Part shown: positions 8,564 through 17,358 of the stretch, piece by piece
How positions within the stretch are numbered: the stretch's first letter is position 1
How the letters are laid out: each line of letters opens with the position of its first letter
NCBI RefSeq assembly: GCF_900103005.1
Contig: NZ_FMWL01000003.1
Location: 124,001 to 188,000, forward strand
Source: Acidaminobacter hydrogenoformans DSM 2784
GTDB taxonomy: Bacteria; Bacillota; Clostridia; Peptostreptococcales; Acidaminobacteraceae
Length of the DNA stretch: 64,000 bases
Reading direction: 5' to 3'
The notes under the pieces: generated by a model
The model's input: only the letters and a program-made list of their open reading frames with translations
The model's database searches: none
Told to the model about the DNA's origin: nothing
Position numbers and translations under genes: made by a program

Positions 8564-9049
8564 TTAGGCTTCCACCTCTAACTTGATAATATCACTGACA
8601 TCCAGACGCTCGAGCCATTCGGCTACGGTTTTGTCAGCAACTGGAAGGTCTGGGTCAAGCTCCGCCAAAGGCACCAGGACAAAGCCCCGCTCATGCATCC
8701 TCGGGTGTGGCAGTGTCAATACCGGATCAGAGCTGATAAAGCCTTCATAAAGCAAAACATCCACATCTATGGTCCGAGGGCCCCAGCGAATCAGCCGCAC
8801 GCGGCGTAGCGCCTGCTCCACGGACTGGCAAAGCGCCAGCAAGTCCTCCGGTGAGAGCGTCGTCTCCACCTCGACCACACCGTTTACAAAATCATCTTGA
8901 TCCAAATAGCCCACCGGTGCCGTAGAATACAGCGAGGACTTAGCCACAACTCGCGTCCGGGAATCCGCGCCAATTAACCTGACAGCCTCCTGGAGGTTCT
9001 CTGCCTTATCTCCTATATTACTGCCCAGGCCAAGAAAAGCCCGAGCCAT
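8564..9049 (-). CDS. folK: 6-hydroxymethyl-7,8-dihydropterin pyrophosphokinase
   Basis: Transfers pyrophosphate from ATP to 6-hydroxymethyldihydropterin in folate synthesis. The 161-residue protein has the family blocks LGLGSNIGD (6-14), the pterin/ATP loop RLIRWGPRTIDVDVLLY (about 84-100), and LPHPRMHERGFVLVPLAE. The start ATG overlaps the last base of folB (9049), indicating translational coupling. It is the last folate gene of the run. Confidence 0.95.
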   Translation of the reverse strand: MARAFLGLGSNIGDKAENLQEAVRLIGADSRTRVVAKSSLYSTAPVGYLDQDDFVNGVVEVETTLSPEDLLALCQSVEQALRRVRLIRWGPRTIDVDVLLYEGFISSDPVLTLPHPRMHERGFVLVPLAELDPDLPVADKTVAEWLERLDVSDIIKLEVEA

Positions 9050-9408
9050 TACCTGGCCCTCCGAATCTCGACCCCAAAGAACTCAAATATGCCCCTGACT
9101 GGTGCTTCCGGTTTCTTAACGCGAACCAGCACTTCAGAAACCAAATCATACTTCGCCAGAATACGCTGGGCTATATTTTCACCGAGCGCTTCAATTAAAT
9201 TATACCGGGCGGACTCCGCGAAATACTTCACGTCGTCGTAAACCTCAGCGTAGCTCACCGTCTTAGCGACATCATCCGAGCCCCCGGCCCCGGAAAGGTC
9301 CAGGGTGAGCTCCACATCAACAAAAAACTTCTGGCCTATGCTGCGCTCCTCGTCGAGGACACCATGAAAACCATAAAATCCCATATGCTGCATCAAAATC
9401 TTATCCAT
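9049..9408 (-). CDS. folB: Dihydroneopterin aldolase
   Basis: Cleaves 7,8-dihydroneopterin to 6-hydroxymethyldihydropterin and glycolaldehyde. The 119-residue length, the GFHGVLDEER block near the N-terminus (with the conserved E) and the C-terminal VRVKKPEAPV block are typical of FolB. It starts 6 bases after folP and overlaps folK by one base. Confidence 0.94.
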   Translation of the reverse strand: MDKILMQHMGFYGFHGVLDEERSIGQKFFVDVELTLDLSGAGGSDDVAKTVSYAEVYDDVKYFAESARYNLIEALGENIAQRILAKYDLVSEVLVRVKKPEAPVRGIFEFFGVEIRRAR

Positions 9409-9414
9409 AAGCCT

Positions 9415-10278
9415 CTATCGCCCCCGAACCATGGCATCCATGACTTTTACCGCCCGCAGGTTTTCCTTGACGTCGTGAACGCGAATGATTTCCACGCCCT
9501 GTACCACGCCAAAGACGCTTGTAGCCACGGTCCCTTCCATGCGCTCCTTTGCTGGAAGGTCCAGGATCTTACCAATCATGGACTTTCTCGATGTTCCAAG
9601 AAGGAGCGGATAACCGAGGACATGCAGTTCGTGAATCCGAGGCATGAGCTCAATGTTCTGATCCGCGGTTTTCCCAAAGCCAAACCCGGGATCCAGCATG
9701 ATCCACTCATCCGGAATACCCGCTTTTTTCGCTATTTCAATGGACTTCTCAAAAAATTCGATCATGCTGTCGACCATATCTGTCTCGTAATGCGTCCCAT
9801 CCTGATTGTGCATGATAATCACCGGGGCACCAAACTGCGCGGCTACCCGGGCAATCTCCGGCTCGCGCTGGAGACCCCAGATGTCGTTGACGATTTCCGC
9901 CCCCGCCATCAGTGCGCAGCGCGCGGTCTCAGCCTTATAGGTATCAATGGAGATGGGCACGTCAAACTCAGGGTGGGCCACTAAAGCCTCAATGACCGGC
10001 AGCACCCTGGAAAGTTCCAGTTCCAGAGGCACCGCCGCGTGACCCGGCCGTGTGGACTCCCCGCCAATATCTATGATATCCGCGCCTTGCGCCGCCATTT
10101 CAAGTGCCTGCTCAATGGCGTACTCAATGGTGTCGAATTTTCCGCCGTCCGAAAAGGAATCCGGCGTCACGTTCAAAATACCCATCACCAGCGTCCGCTT
10201 TCCAATTTCAAGCGTGTGCTGCTTCAGTCGCCACTCAAAGGGCTCGTACTTGGGCAAATGATATAATCTGCTGTGCAC
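9415..10278 (-). CDS. folP: Dihydropteroate synthase
   Basis: Condenses p-aminobenzoate with hydroxymethyldihydropterin pyrophosphate. The TIM-barrel signatures MGILNVTPDSFSDGG, the GGESTRPG loop and GFGFGKT are present. I start at a GTG ending at 10278 (287 aa), which has GCAGGGGGTGAAG just upstream and lies 4 bases from the folE stop; an upstream ATG (10311) would overlap folE by 29 bases. Part of the pab-fol run. Confidence 0.94.
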   Translation of the reverse strand: MHSRLYHLPKYEPFEWRLKQHTLEIGKRTLVMGILNVTPDSFSDGGKFDTIEYAIEQALEMAAQGADIIDIGGESTRPGHAAVPLELELSRVLPVIEALVAHPEFDVPISIDTYKAETARCALMAGAEIVNDIWGLQREPEIARVAAQFGAPVIIMHNQDGTHYETDMVDSMIEFFEKSIEIAKKAGIPDEWIMLDPGFGFGKTADQNIELMPRIHELHVLGYPLLLGTSRKSMIGKILDLPAKERMEGTVATSVFGVVQGVEIIRVHDVKENLRAVKVMDAMVRGR

Positions 10279-10282
10279 TGCT

Positions 10283-10861
10283 TCACCCCCTGCTGCCGAC
10301 GCCCATACCAATCAGCGACATCGCTTCAGCTCTGGATTTGGCATCTACCTTGAAAATTCCGCGGACCGCGGAAGTTACCGTCTTGCTGCCCGGCTTCTTA
10401 ACCCCCCGCATGGTCATGCACATATGCTCTGCCTCAACCACGACAATGACGCCATACGGGTTGAGCTTTTCCATAATCGTGTCCGCTACAAGCGACGTGA
10501 TCCTCTCCTGCAGCTGTGGCCGCTTGGCAATGGTTTCCACCACACGCGCCAGCTTGCTTAGCCCCGTCAGTCTGCCACCGCGTGGGATATACGCTACGTG
10601 AGCCTTCCCAAAAAAAGGCACCAGATGATGCTCACACATAGAATAGAAGGATATGTCGCGCACCAGCACCAGCTCCTCGTGCTCATCCTCCTGAAAAATC
10701 ACCTCGAGATGTTTGCCCGGGTCCTCGTTCAGACCACCAAAAATCTCCTCGTACATTCTGGCGATCCTGTCCGGCGTTCCCTTAAGGCCCTCACGGTCCG
10801 GATCTTCCCCAATGGCAGCCAGCATTTCTCTGACCGCAGCTTCAATACGTTTATTATCCAT
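10283..10861 (-). CDS. folE: GTP cyclohydrolase I
   Basis: Makes 7,8-dihydroneopterin triphosphate from GTP, the first step of the pterin branch. The zinc site CEHHLVPF and the second cysteine in [10 protein letters not shown] are intact, with the [14 protein letters not shown] block near the N-terminus. The start ATG at 10861 (192 aa) has AGGAGAG at proper spacing; the longer reading to 10897 runs through the dispersed repeat and lacks a site. Confidence 0.95.
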   Translation of the reverse strand: MDNKRIEAAVREMLAAIGEDPDREGLKGTPDRIARMYEEIFGGLNEDPGKHLEVIFQEDEHEELVLVRDISFYSMCEHHLVPFFGKAHVAYIPRGGRLTGLSKLARVVETIAKRPQLQERITSLVADTIMEKLNPYGVIVVVEAEHMCMTMRGVKKPGSKTVTSAVRGIFKVDAKSRAEAMSLIGMGVGSRG

Positions 10862-10896
10862 GTCGTCTCTCCTATTCACAAGGTGTGCCTGCGCCA

Positions 10897-10908
10897 ACCA
10901 TCGGCAAA
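10897..10908 (-). repeat. Copy of the TTTGCCGATGGT motif between pabC and folE
   Basis: A 12-base copy on the minus strand (ACCATCGGCAAA on the plus strand, flanked by GGCC) in the 84-base gap between pabC and folE, the largest gap in the folate run. Confidence 0.6.
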
Positions 10909-10945
10909 GGCCGTTCTATAGAGTTTCTACCCAATTCCACACAGT

Positions 10946-11833
10946 TCACACGTCAAATCCCGGCGCGGCCCAGTCCCGCACTGTTTGTCCCTGACAGCCG
11001 GCCTTCACTGCCGCCCGGAGGCTTTCAAAATATCTCAAAGCCGGTGCGTTTGCCAATGGTCGCGGCCACACCACTTGCTCAAGCCTGTCAACAACCTTCA
11101 ACCGCATCAGACTGTTGGTAACAAATACCAATTCCGCTTCAAGAAGCCTCTCAAGGGGAAAGCGCCCCTCGGACACGCTGATGCCGGCATCTGCAGCTGC
11201 TTTCAGGACATTCTGCCGCATTACGCCCGGCAAGATCCCGCAGTCCAGCGACGGGGTGAAGAGCTTTCCGCCCGAAAACCAAAACACGTTGGCCACAGCG
11301 GTCTCCGCCACAAAATCCATTTCATTCAGAAACAAAACATCGTTAAAGCCCCTTGACATAGCCCGGTCCTTCTCAATTATATGATCCGCATAGCCCTGCC
11401 ACTTCAGGCCAGCCACCACCGAGCGCGAATTTTTCGAATACGCACTGATTCCCAGTGAACAGGGCTTAGCAAGACCGCCGTCCGCCTCGTCCCGGTAGGG
11501 ATTGGGCCGCAGATACAGCTGGACATCCACGTCCGCCTTTTCGACAGGGGCTCCACGGCGCATGGCGAGGACCTTGAGGGCCCCGGACGCCATTCCGGAC
11601 GCCGCCTTCGCCGCTTCAAACCCAAGCCTCAGCGCCTCTTCAGACAGTGAAAAACCAAGGCCCAGCCGGGCGAAGCCCGCATTCATACGTTCCAGATGCG
11701 GCCCCGGCTGCTCCAAAGCGCCGTGATCAAATCGCATGGTTTCAAAAAGGCCATAGGCGAATTGTATCCCTTCAGAGGCACAGCGATCATCCACCGGTGT
11801 GCCATCCAGCCAATAGACAGTGTGCGCTGACAT
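10946..11833 (-). CDS. pabC: Aminodeoxychorismate lyase (class IV aminotransferase fold)
   Basis: A 295-residue PLP enzyme of the branched-chain aminotransferase/4-amino-4-deoxychorismate lyase fold. The PLP lysine is in LKWQGYAD, followed by ETAVANVFW and the LPGVMRQNVL block. In this position between pabB and folE it most likely releases p-aminobenzoate and pyruvate from aminodeoxychorismate. A D-amino acid transaminase is possible by family alone. The start at 11833 is chosen for the GAAGGGGG site upstream; the ATG at 11851 lacks one. Confidence 0.88.
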   Translation of the reverse strand: MSAHTVYWLDGTPVDDRCASEGIQFAYGLFETMRFDHGALEQPGPHLERMNAGFARLGLGFSLSEEALRLGFEAAKAASGMASGALKVLAMRRGAPVEKADVDVQLYLRPNPYRDEADGGLAKPCSLGISAYSKNSRSVVAGLKWQGYADHIIEKDRAMSRGFNDVLFLNEMDFVAETAVANVFWFSGGKLFTPSLDCGILPGVMRQNVLKAAADAGISVSEGRFPLERLLEAELVFVTNSLMRLKVVDRLEQVVWPRPLANAPALRYFESLRAAVKAGCQGQTVRDWAAPGFDV

Positions 11834-11870
11834 TTCGCCTGCCCCCTTCATCTTTTGTGTCGTCCAGCTC

Positions 11871-13253
11871 TTAGCTGCTGAGCGCCTTCATCAGAGCCCT
11901 CGCCTTATGCAGTGTTTCCTCGTATTCAGCGTACTCGTCCGAGTCCCATACAATGCCGCCACCCACCTGGAAGTAAGCTTTGCCTTCCTTCGCGACAATG
12001 GTCCGTATGACAATGTTGAGATCCGTGTCCCCATTGAAGCCAATATAGCCTATAGAGCCCGTATAGAGGTTGCGCTGGGTCGGCTCAAGCTCGTCAATGA
12101 TCTCCATGGCACGAATCTTTGGTGCTCCAGTGATGGACCCACCCGGGAAGGACGCCTTCAGCAGGTCAATAGGGGTCAGTCCCGCCTTGAGGGTCGCCGT
12201 CACCGTGGAGACCAAATGATATACCGTTGGATATTCCTCAATGACAAAGAGCTCTGGCACCTTTACTGTGCCAACCTCTGCGACTTTGCCGAGGTCATTT
12301 CGTTCAAGGTCCACAATCATCAGGAGCTCTGAGCGGTCTTTTTCACTGGCCAGCAGCAGCGCGCTCTCCATGGCATCCTCTTCCGGCGTCTTGCCCCTTG
12401 GCCGGGTTCCCTTAATAGGCCGTGTCTCAATTTCTCCGTTTCGAATCTGAATGAACCGCTCCGGAGAGCTCGAAATTATGGTCGCTTCTTCAAAAGGCAT
12501 ATACGCCGAAAATGGCGCTGGATTAATGGTTCTGAGCTTTTTGTAGAGCATCAGTGGCTCATCCGTCATCTCTGCCGTAAACCGCTGGGTCATGTTGACC
12601 TGGTATAAGTCTCCCGACCTGATGTAGCGCTTAATTTTTCGAATGGATTCCAGATAGTCTTCTTTGTTAAAATTGGATTCAAACGTTGGCGACGTTGTCT
12701 TCCAAACCGGTTCAAGGTCAAGTCCGGATTTTTCCGCTTCACGTATTCTGGCTTCAAAAGCTTCCATCCGCGCCTCGGCTCCCGGCCTGAAGTCAAGCTC
12801 TGCAAGCCATGCCTCATTCAGCTGATGGTCGACCAGGATCGCTGTCTCATAAAGGCCCAGGATGGCATCTGGTATATTGACATCATCTTTTGCCGTCCTC
12901 GGCAGGGTCTCCACATGATGGCAGAGGTCATAGGCAAGATAACCCGCCATACCACCGCCAAAGGGCAGATCAAAGCCAGGGGTTCTCTCTGTCTGGTAAA
13001 GTTCATAACGCGACTTCAAAAAATCAAAAGCATTTCCTTTTTGCGTCGTTTTAGTGCCGTCGAGGCAGTTTTCAAGCTCAATACTGTCACCCTTGATCCG
13101 GATGCGCTCAAAAGGCGCTGCCATGATCAGAGACCAACGGCCAAGGCGTTTTGGATCCATACCGCTATCCAAAAACAAGGGGTGCGGCAGATCTGAAACA
13201 GCAAGAAACAGCCTGAAGCTGTCCAGGCTGGTCTGAAGCTTTCTCTTTATCAT
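11871..13253 (-). CDS. pabB: Aminodeoxychorismate synthase component I
   Basis: Aminates chorismate to 4-amino-4-deoxychorismate with ammonia from PabA. The 460-residue protein has the chorismate-binding domain, with PIKGTRPRG carrying the lysine typical of PabB (anthranilate synthase has PIAGT), then the LMIVDLERNDLG and SFPGGSITGAPK blocks. The start ATG overlaps the pabA stop as ATGA (13250-13253), behind GCAGGTGA. The overlap and adjacency make pabA-pabB a coupled pair. Confidence 0.94.
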   Translation of the reverse strand: MIKRKLQTSLDSFRLFLAVSDLPHPLFLDSGMDPKRLGRWSLIMAAPFERIRIKGDSIELENCLDGTKTTQKGNAFDFLKSRYELYQTERTPGFDLPFGGGMAGYLAYDLCHHVETLPRTAKDDVNIPDAILGLYETAILVDHQLNEAWLAELDFRPGAEARMEAFEARIREAEKSGLDLEPVWKTTSPTFESNFNKEDYLESIRKIKRYIRSGDLYQVNMTQRFTAEMTDEPLMLYKKLRTINPAPFSAYMPFEEATIISSSPERFIQIRNGEIETRPIKGTRPRGKTPEEDAMESALLLASEKDRSELLMIVDLERNDLGKVAEVGTVKVPELFVIEEYPTVYHLVSTVTATLKAGLTPIDLLKASFPGGSITGAPKIRAMEIIDELEPTQRNLYTGSIGYIGFNGDTDLNIVIRTIVAKEGKAYFQVGGGIVWDSDEYAEYEETLHKARALMKALSS

Positions 13254-13843
13254 ACGTTCACCTGCTTTCGCCATTGGTCTGCCAGCCTTAAAAAATTGGC
13301 AAGCATGTCAAGGCCGTGCTCCGTCAGTATTGCCTCTGGATGAAACTGAACCCCTTCAATCAGCTTTTCCCGGTGCCTTAGGCCCATGATCTCGCCAGCT
13401 TCAGTTTCCGCCGTGATTTCAAGGCATTCAGGCAGCGACTCCCGGTCGACAACCAGCGAGTGATACCGGGTGACGTTAATGGGATTCTTAAGGCCACTGA
13501 AGACGCCAGTGTTATTGTGTCTTATGGAATGAACTTTGCCGTGAACTGGCTCAAGCCCCTCCAGGATTTTACCCCCAAAAGCTTGTCCAATGGTCTGATG
13601 CCCAAGGCATATCCCAAGAATGGGAAATTCATCTTGCAGCGTTTCCACCACACTGAGGCAGATCCCGGCTTCCTTTGGCGTTTTGGGACCCGGAGAGAGG
13701 ACGATCATGTCCGGTTTCATCTCCCGGATGTCTTCCAAGGTCAGGGCGTTATTCCGCACAACTCTGACCTCGCGGCCAAGCTGCATCAGATATTGAACGA
13801 GATTGTAGGTAAAGGAATCAAAGTTGTCAATCATGAGGATCAT
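13250..13843 (-). CDS. pabA: Aminodeoxychorismate/anthranilate synthase glutamine amidotransferase
   Basis: A class I glutamine amidotransferase of about 197 residues that supplies ammonia to PabB. It opens with MILMIDNFDSFTYNL, has the nucleophile in GICLGHQTIGQAFGG and the His-Glu pair in VQFHPEAILTEHG. The start is placed at the ATG at 13843, matching the family N-terminus, with AAAGGGG a little far upstream (12 bases); the ATG three codons later is also possible. In many Bacillota PabA also serves TrpE, but no trp gene is visible here. First gene of the pab-fol run. Confidence 0.93.
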   Translation of the reverse strand: MILMIDNFDSFTYNLVQYLMQLGREVRVVRNNALTLEDIREMKPDMIVLSPGPKTPKEAGICLSVVETLQDEFPILGICLGHQTIGQAFGGKILEGLEPVHGKVHSIRHNNTGVFSGLKNPINVTRYHSLVVDRESLPECLEITAETEAGEIMGLRHREKLIEGVQFHPEAILTEHGLDMLANFLRLADQWRKQVNV

Positions 13844-13975
13844 GGAATAGTCATGCCCCTTTGCTAAAAAGTATAAGCTGATTATACCTTCCACTTTTAG
13901 TTGAAGTCAACAAACTTCCCCACAAAGAAGACGCTGTGATATACTGAGTTAGAAAAACCTTTGTGGAGGTATGAC

Positions 13976-14908
13976 ATGTCTATGATTCTCGGCGCCACCT
14001 ATGATGAAAGCGCTGTCTCACCAGAGCGGGACAGGGCCGCGTTGGAGATTCTCTCAGAAGCTGGGTTTCGGTCGTTGGAGCTGGCACTGCATGCAAGGGC
14101 TTTGGGCTCAGAGAGGGCGTGGGCACTTGAAACTGCAGGCAGAACCCTTGGGTTTTCCTTTGCCTTTCACGCGCCGGATTTCGCAGAGCCAGGGGCTTTC
14201 GATCTTAAATACGTTATGGCAGAAGGCGGCTCACTGAGGGCCTTTGGGCACTGGATTGACGAGTGCGGCGCCTTTGGAAACGGTGTGCAGCTCATCTTTC
14301 ACGGAGGGGTCTTAGAGTCTGATACCCTCAGGTTTGTGGACTGGGCACTGAACAGAATTGAAAAATCAAGGGGCAATCAGATCTTGCTTCTGGAAAATAC
14401 TTTTTCGCCGGAGCCTGACTGTGTGCGTTTTGGACAAAGCCATGAGGCTCTCCTAAAGGTTCTTGAAACCTTCGCCGGTTGCCGTCAGCTGGGACTTTGT
14501 CTTGATACTGCCCATTGGCTGAGGTCTCAAAACTGCGGTCAATTTCCATATTCAGGCGAAGATATTTGTGTATCTTCTCCCTGTCATGGCGAAGGGAATA
14601 CCCATGCTATTAGGATTCCCAATGCGCTGCTGCCTTTTATTAACAGAATTCATCTTCATAGCGTATCCACCAAGACGGGGCGGGACCATCAGGGTATGAC
14701 AGCCATGGATAAAGCGACAGAGAGTTTGCTTAGTCCCTGGCTGAAGGGTTCCGAACCATCTGCAACCCACGACCCCAAGGACTGTGTGTTTTCCATAGAA
14801 GTTTTAGCTTCTGCACTGGATGAAAAGTCCTGGATTGAAACCGTCCTGGAAAGCGGCGCATGGCTCGGAAAGACCGGTGTCCTGGCATTAAAAAACAGCC
14901 TCCGCTGA
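13976..14908 (+). CDS. Xylose isomerase-like TIM-barrel protein
   Basis: A 310-residue protein of the sugar phosphate isomerase/AP endonuclease 2 barrel superfamily. Supporting blocks are the N-terminal GFRSLELALHA, LIFHGGV (about 110), LLLENTF (about 140), LCLDTAHW (about 184) and RIHLHSVS (about 232), with the His/Glu/Asp residues of the barrel metal site. The substrate is unknown. The start at ATG 13976 follows GTGGAGGTATGAC. It diverges from pabA, sharing a short promoter region; a minus-strand terminator overlaps its 3' end. Confidence 0.75.
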   Translation: MSMILGATYDESAVSPERDRAALEILSEAGFRSLELALHARALGSERAWALETAGRTLGFSFAFHAPDFAEPGAFDLKYVMAEGGSLRAFGHWIDECGAFGNGVQLIFHGGVLESDTLRFVDWALNRIEKSRGNQILLLENTFSPEPDCVRFGQSHEALLKVLETFAGCRQLGLCLDTAHWLRSQNCGQFPYSGEDICVSSPCHGEGNTHAIRIPNALLPFINRIHLHSVSTKTGRDHQGMTAMDKATESLLSPWLKGSEPSATHDPKDCVFSIEVLASALDEKSWIETVLESGAWLGKTGVLALKNSLR

Positions 14909-14920
14909 TTGGAAGGCTGT
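14889..14920 (-). terminator. Terminator for the DUF2179 gene, inside a neighbouring 3' end
   Basis: ACAGCCT pairs with AGGCTGT; on the minus strand the stem is followed by TTTTTTA. It terminates the DUF2179 gene (14979-15497) and overlaps the last codons of the convergent TIM-barrel gene. Confidence 0.75.
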
Positions 14921-14978
14921 GATGCAATCAAGTTGTATTGTGATTTTGTATTTATTGACCTTTTTTCTTAGCAGGTTT

Positions 14979-15497
14979 TTATTTTCTAAGCATGCCATAG
15001 CCACCGTAGACCGGCTTTGTTTCAGACACTGTAATAACAGCACCACTTTCTGAATGCTGAATAAATTTGACAAGCGTCTTGACGCGTTTTCTTGGAACAA
15101 ACATAATAAGAATGGATCTTGGGTTATGTCTGCCTTCGCCATGCACGAGCGTCACAGCAAAGCCTTGATTACGGATCTCGTCCGCGAGCAGCATTCCAGT
15201 CTCCTCTTTGACTATGACTTGAACCTCTGAAAGACCAAGGCCAATTTTTTCTTCAAGAATTGTTCCTATATAATTGCCAAGTGAAAACCCTACTGCATAA
15301 AACACACCCTTTAGAGGATCTTCAGAAATATTCTGTATAACATTGCTGGCAATAAAAAGCCATAAGAGGACTTCCACAAATGCAAGAATTGAACCTATTG
15401 TCTTTTCGCCCTTAGTGATCAAAACAATACGTACTGTACTGATACTGACCTCAATAATTTTAGCTGCCATGATCAGAAAATAAATTAAAATTTCCAC
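14979..15497 (-). CDS. DUF2179 (UPF0316) membrane protein
   Basis: A 172-residue protein with an N-terminal membrane part of three helices (about 1-80; SISTVRIVLITKG and GFSLGNYIG are family hallmarks) and a C-terminal soluble DUF2179 domain (about 95-170) that recurs in YitT-type membrane proteins. The function is unknown. It is convergent with the TIM-barrel gene on its left and divergent from the Nudix gene on its right. Confidence 0.87.
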   Translation of the reverse strand: MEILIYFLIMAAKIIEVSISTVRIVLITKGEKTIGSILAFVEVLLWLFIASNVIQNISEDPLKGVFYAVGFSLGNYIGTILEEKIGLGLSEVQVIVKEETGMLLADEIRNQGFAVTLVHGEGRHNPRSILIMFVPRKRVKTLVKFIQHSESGAVITVSETKPVYGGYGMLRK

Positions 15498-15632
15498 GTT
15501 TAAACCCCCAAATTTTTATAACTATTAAATCAAACTCTACCGATCATATCATAAATACTTTATCATAGAGATTAAAAGATAGAAACAATCATGTGATACA
15601 ACTCTATTTCATTCTCTTTGGAGGCTACAAAA

Positions 15633-16256
15633 ATGAATACCCCAACCATCAAAAAAATTCTGGTAAACTATAGAAAAAAACAGGACGGCTACCGTCATTT
15701 TTCTGTGCTCATTCCCATTATTGAAATTGACGACGAGCCCCATCTTCTCTATGAAGTGCGTTCTGAAGACCTAAGATCCCAGCCGGGAGAGATTTGCTTT
15801 CCAGGTGGGAAGGTCGAACTGGGCGAGCACCATGGCGAAACGGCAATCCGCGAAACCTGTGAAGAGCTGAATCTCGACCGTGAAGACATTGAAATCATAG
15901 GTCAGATCGACGATATTGTGACGCCGTTCAATATGTATATTCACGTTTATGTCGGTATTATGGATGTGGATATTGATGACATTGAGCCTAATGAAGACGA
16001 GGTCAAAGAGCTGTTCGCAGTACCTGTTTCCTATCTGTTTGACTGTGAGGTCCAAGAGTTTAAAACAGAATCCTTGCTTCAGATGCCAGCGGATTTCCCT
16101 TACGAGAAAATTGCGAGCGGACGGGAGTATAACTTCAGAGTCGGCAAATATCCGGTTCTATTCATTGACTTCGACGACAAGACCATTTGGGGGATCACAG
16201 CGCGCATTACTGCAAGCTTTATAAGAACATTAAAAGACCTATCCCAAGAATTTTAA
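15633..16256 (+). CDS. Nudix hydrolase, CoA pyrophosphatase-like
   Basis: A 207-residue Nudix protein. The Nudix box GGKVELGEHHGETAIRETCEEL is preceded by LRSQPGEICFPGG, the extra motif typical of the NudL/Nudt7 class that cleaves coenzyme A or its derivatives to 4'-phosphopantetheine and 3',5'-ADP. Start ATG 15633 follows TTTGGAGG. The stop codon lies inside a terminator-like hairpin (16232-16268). Confidence 0.87.
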   Translation: MNTPTIKKILVNYRKKQDGYRHFSVLIPIIEIDDEPHLLYEVRSEDLRSQPGEICFPGGKVELGEHHGETAIRETCEELNLDREDIEIIGQIDDIVTPFNMYIHVYVGIMDVDIDDIEPNEDEVKELFAVPVSYLFDCEVQEFKTESLLQMPADFPYEKIASGREYNFRVGKYPVLFIDFDDKTIWGITARITASFIRTLKDLSQEF

Positions 16257-16268
16257 GGATAGGTCTTT
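16232..16268. terminator. Bidirectional terminator hairpin
   Basis: AAAGACCTATCC pairs perfectly with GGATAGGTCTTT around a 12-base loop. Read on the plus strand it ends the Nudix gene; read on the minus strand, where TTTTAATG follows, it would end the candidate RNA transcribed leftwards from about 16576. Confidence 0.8.
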
Positions 16269-16576
16269 CAGCTCGATACAGCACGTTTTTTTGTATCATA
16301 TTCAATTGTATTGCGGTGTGATTCGTTAATAGCCATTCCTCCTAAACGTTGTTGCTTGGTGTGAATGGTTTTTTAACCATCAAGGGCAATTGTTGCGTTT
16401 TCATTGCTTTGCCTTTATGACAAAGTAGTGAAGGTGTTTCAGTCTAAGGCATCCGTAGGATCCGTTTGCCTAAGCGGTGGTTTTTTACAAGTGGATGACT
16501 TATGCATCCCACTTTCGCTGGACGTCCTGTAAATCGAGCTTCTATATGAACCTCCCTTAAGAAAGGTAGGTTATAT
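16233..16576 (-). ncRNA. Candidate structured RNA, about 340 nt, family unknown
   Basis: A gene-free stretch with the signs of an independent minus-strand transcript. A -10 box TATAAT lies at 16583-16588 and a -35-like TTGATT at 16604-16609 (15-base spacer, slightly short). The predicted 5' end is the base of a long hairpin (16542-16578, CTATATAACCT pairing with AGGTTCATATAG). Further hairpins are at 16489-16514 (AAGTGG...CCACTT), 16444-16474 (CTAAGGCA...TTGCCTAAG) and ATGGTT/AACCAT near 16366-16381. It ends at the 16232-16268 hairpin. It does not match tmRNA, RNase P, SRP RNA or 6S as I know them. Confidence 0.5.
16268..16336 (-). CDS. Possible 22-codon ORF at the 3' end of the candidate RNA
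   Basis: An ATG at 16336 opens 22 codons ending in TGA at 16268, right at the terminator stem. AGGAGG is present but only one base before the ATG; the ATT two codons later would have normal spacing. The peptide is charged and has no recognisable motif. It could be a real micro-ORF, or the purine-rich element may be part of the RNA fold. Low confidence. Confidence 0.25.
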   Translation of the reverse strand: MAINESHRNTIEYDTKKRAVSS

Positions 16577-16709
16577 AGTTGTATTATAGATATACCCTCA
16601 ATAAATCAAAATATGCATCATTCAAAAACTTTTTTTGTTTTCCGATAGCCAACTTTTATCCGCTCAGTTCAATACTTATAAATCCTGGTGTCCAACCTGC
16701 CAATTTGCT

Positions 16710-17099
16710 TTACTGAAGCCTGACTTCTTCAAAAGGATTTTCGGAATATTCAAACTCGACATCCTTAAAGGACCATTTGTGATCCTCAAGAAACAGATCT
16801 ATCCTCTGAACGGCCTGTCCTTTTCTGTAAGCAAGTCTCAGTTTATTCTCAGAAAGCTTATACACTTGAAATTCGTCAACGCCATAAACTTCAGTCAACT
16901 GCACCTTAAGACTGTCTCTGAGCTGGTGGATAAAAAACAGGTCCACGTGGTCTACATCCCGCATCAGCGATGCAAGAATACCATAGATTTCATAGTTGAT
17001 CATCTTGATGTCATGAGTGGCACGTATAACTTTCAGAGTCTCAATCAGGTACCCTACAATCATGGTAACAAACAGCGCAAGCAAAACATAGAACCACAT
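16710..17099 (-). CDS. Membrane-anchored hypothetical protein
   Basis: A 129-residue protein with one N-terminal transmembrane helix (about residues 3-22) and a soluble, charged domain of about 100 residues. I do not recognise the family. The start ATG at 17099 is chosen for AGGTGAGGAT just upstream; the ATG at 17135 has none. No operon partner: the left neighbour is the candidate RNA, the right one a divergent phosphatase gene. Confidence 0.7.
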   Translation of the reverse strand: MWFYVLLALFVTMIVGYLIETLKVIRATHDIKMINYEIYGILASLMRDVDHVDLFFIHQLRDSLKVQLTEVYGVDEFQVYKLSENKLRLAYRKGQAVQRIDLFLEDHKWSFKDVEFEYSENPFEEVRLQ

Positions 17100-17358
17100 A
17101 TCCTCACCTGCTTTCCTACGAGTCTTGTAAGTCAATTTTCAGTATTTTGTCTTGATTCTGCTTCATTATCTGTATATCCACAAATTGATCTTTTAAGCGC
17201 AATAATCAGGCCACTTTAAAAGAAATTTCTCAGCATGGCCTTAAAGCCTTTCTCAATATTCCACAAGTCCGGTATTTGAGGTTTCGGACATTAAGAGTAG
17301 GGTATTTGTTATAACACCTTCCATCTGCAGAAACAAATTTTGAAAAGAGGTGACTTTC

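Noticed and set aside
16233-16576. Assignment of the candidate RNA to tmRNA, 6S RNA, RNase P RNA or SRP RNA
   Set aside because: No tmRNA tag or acceptor arm, no GAGGAAAGTCC/ACAGAA RNase P core, no SRP tetraloop domain, and it is longer than 6S; left as unassigned.
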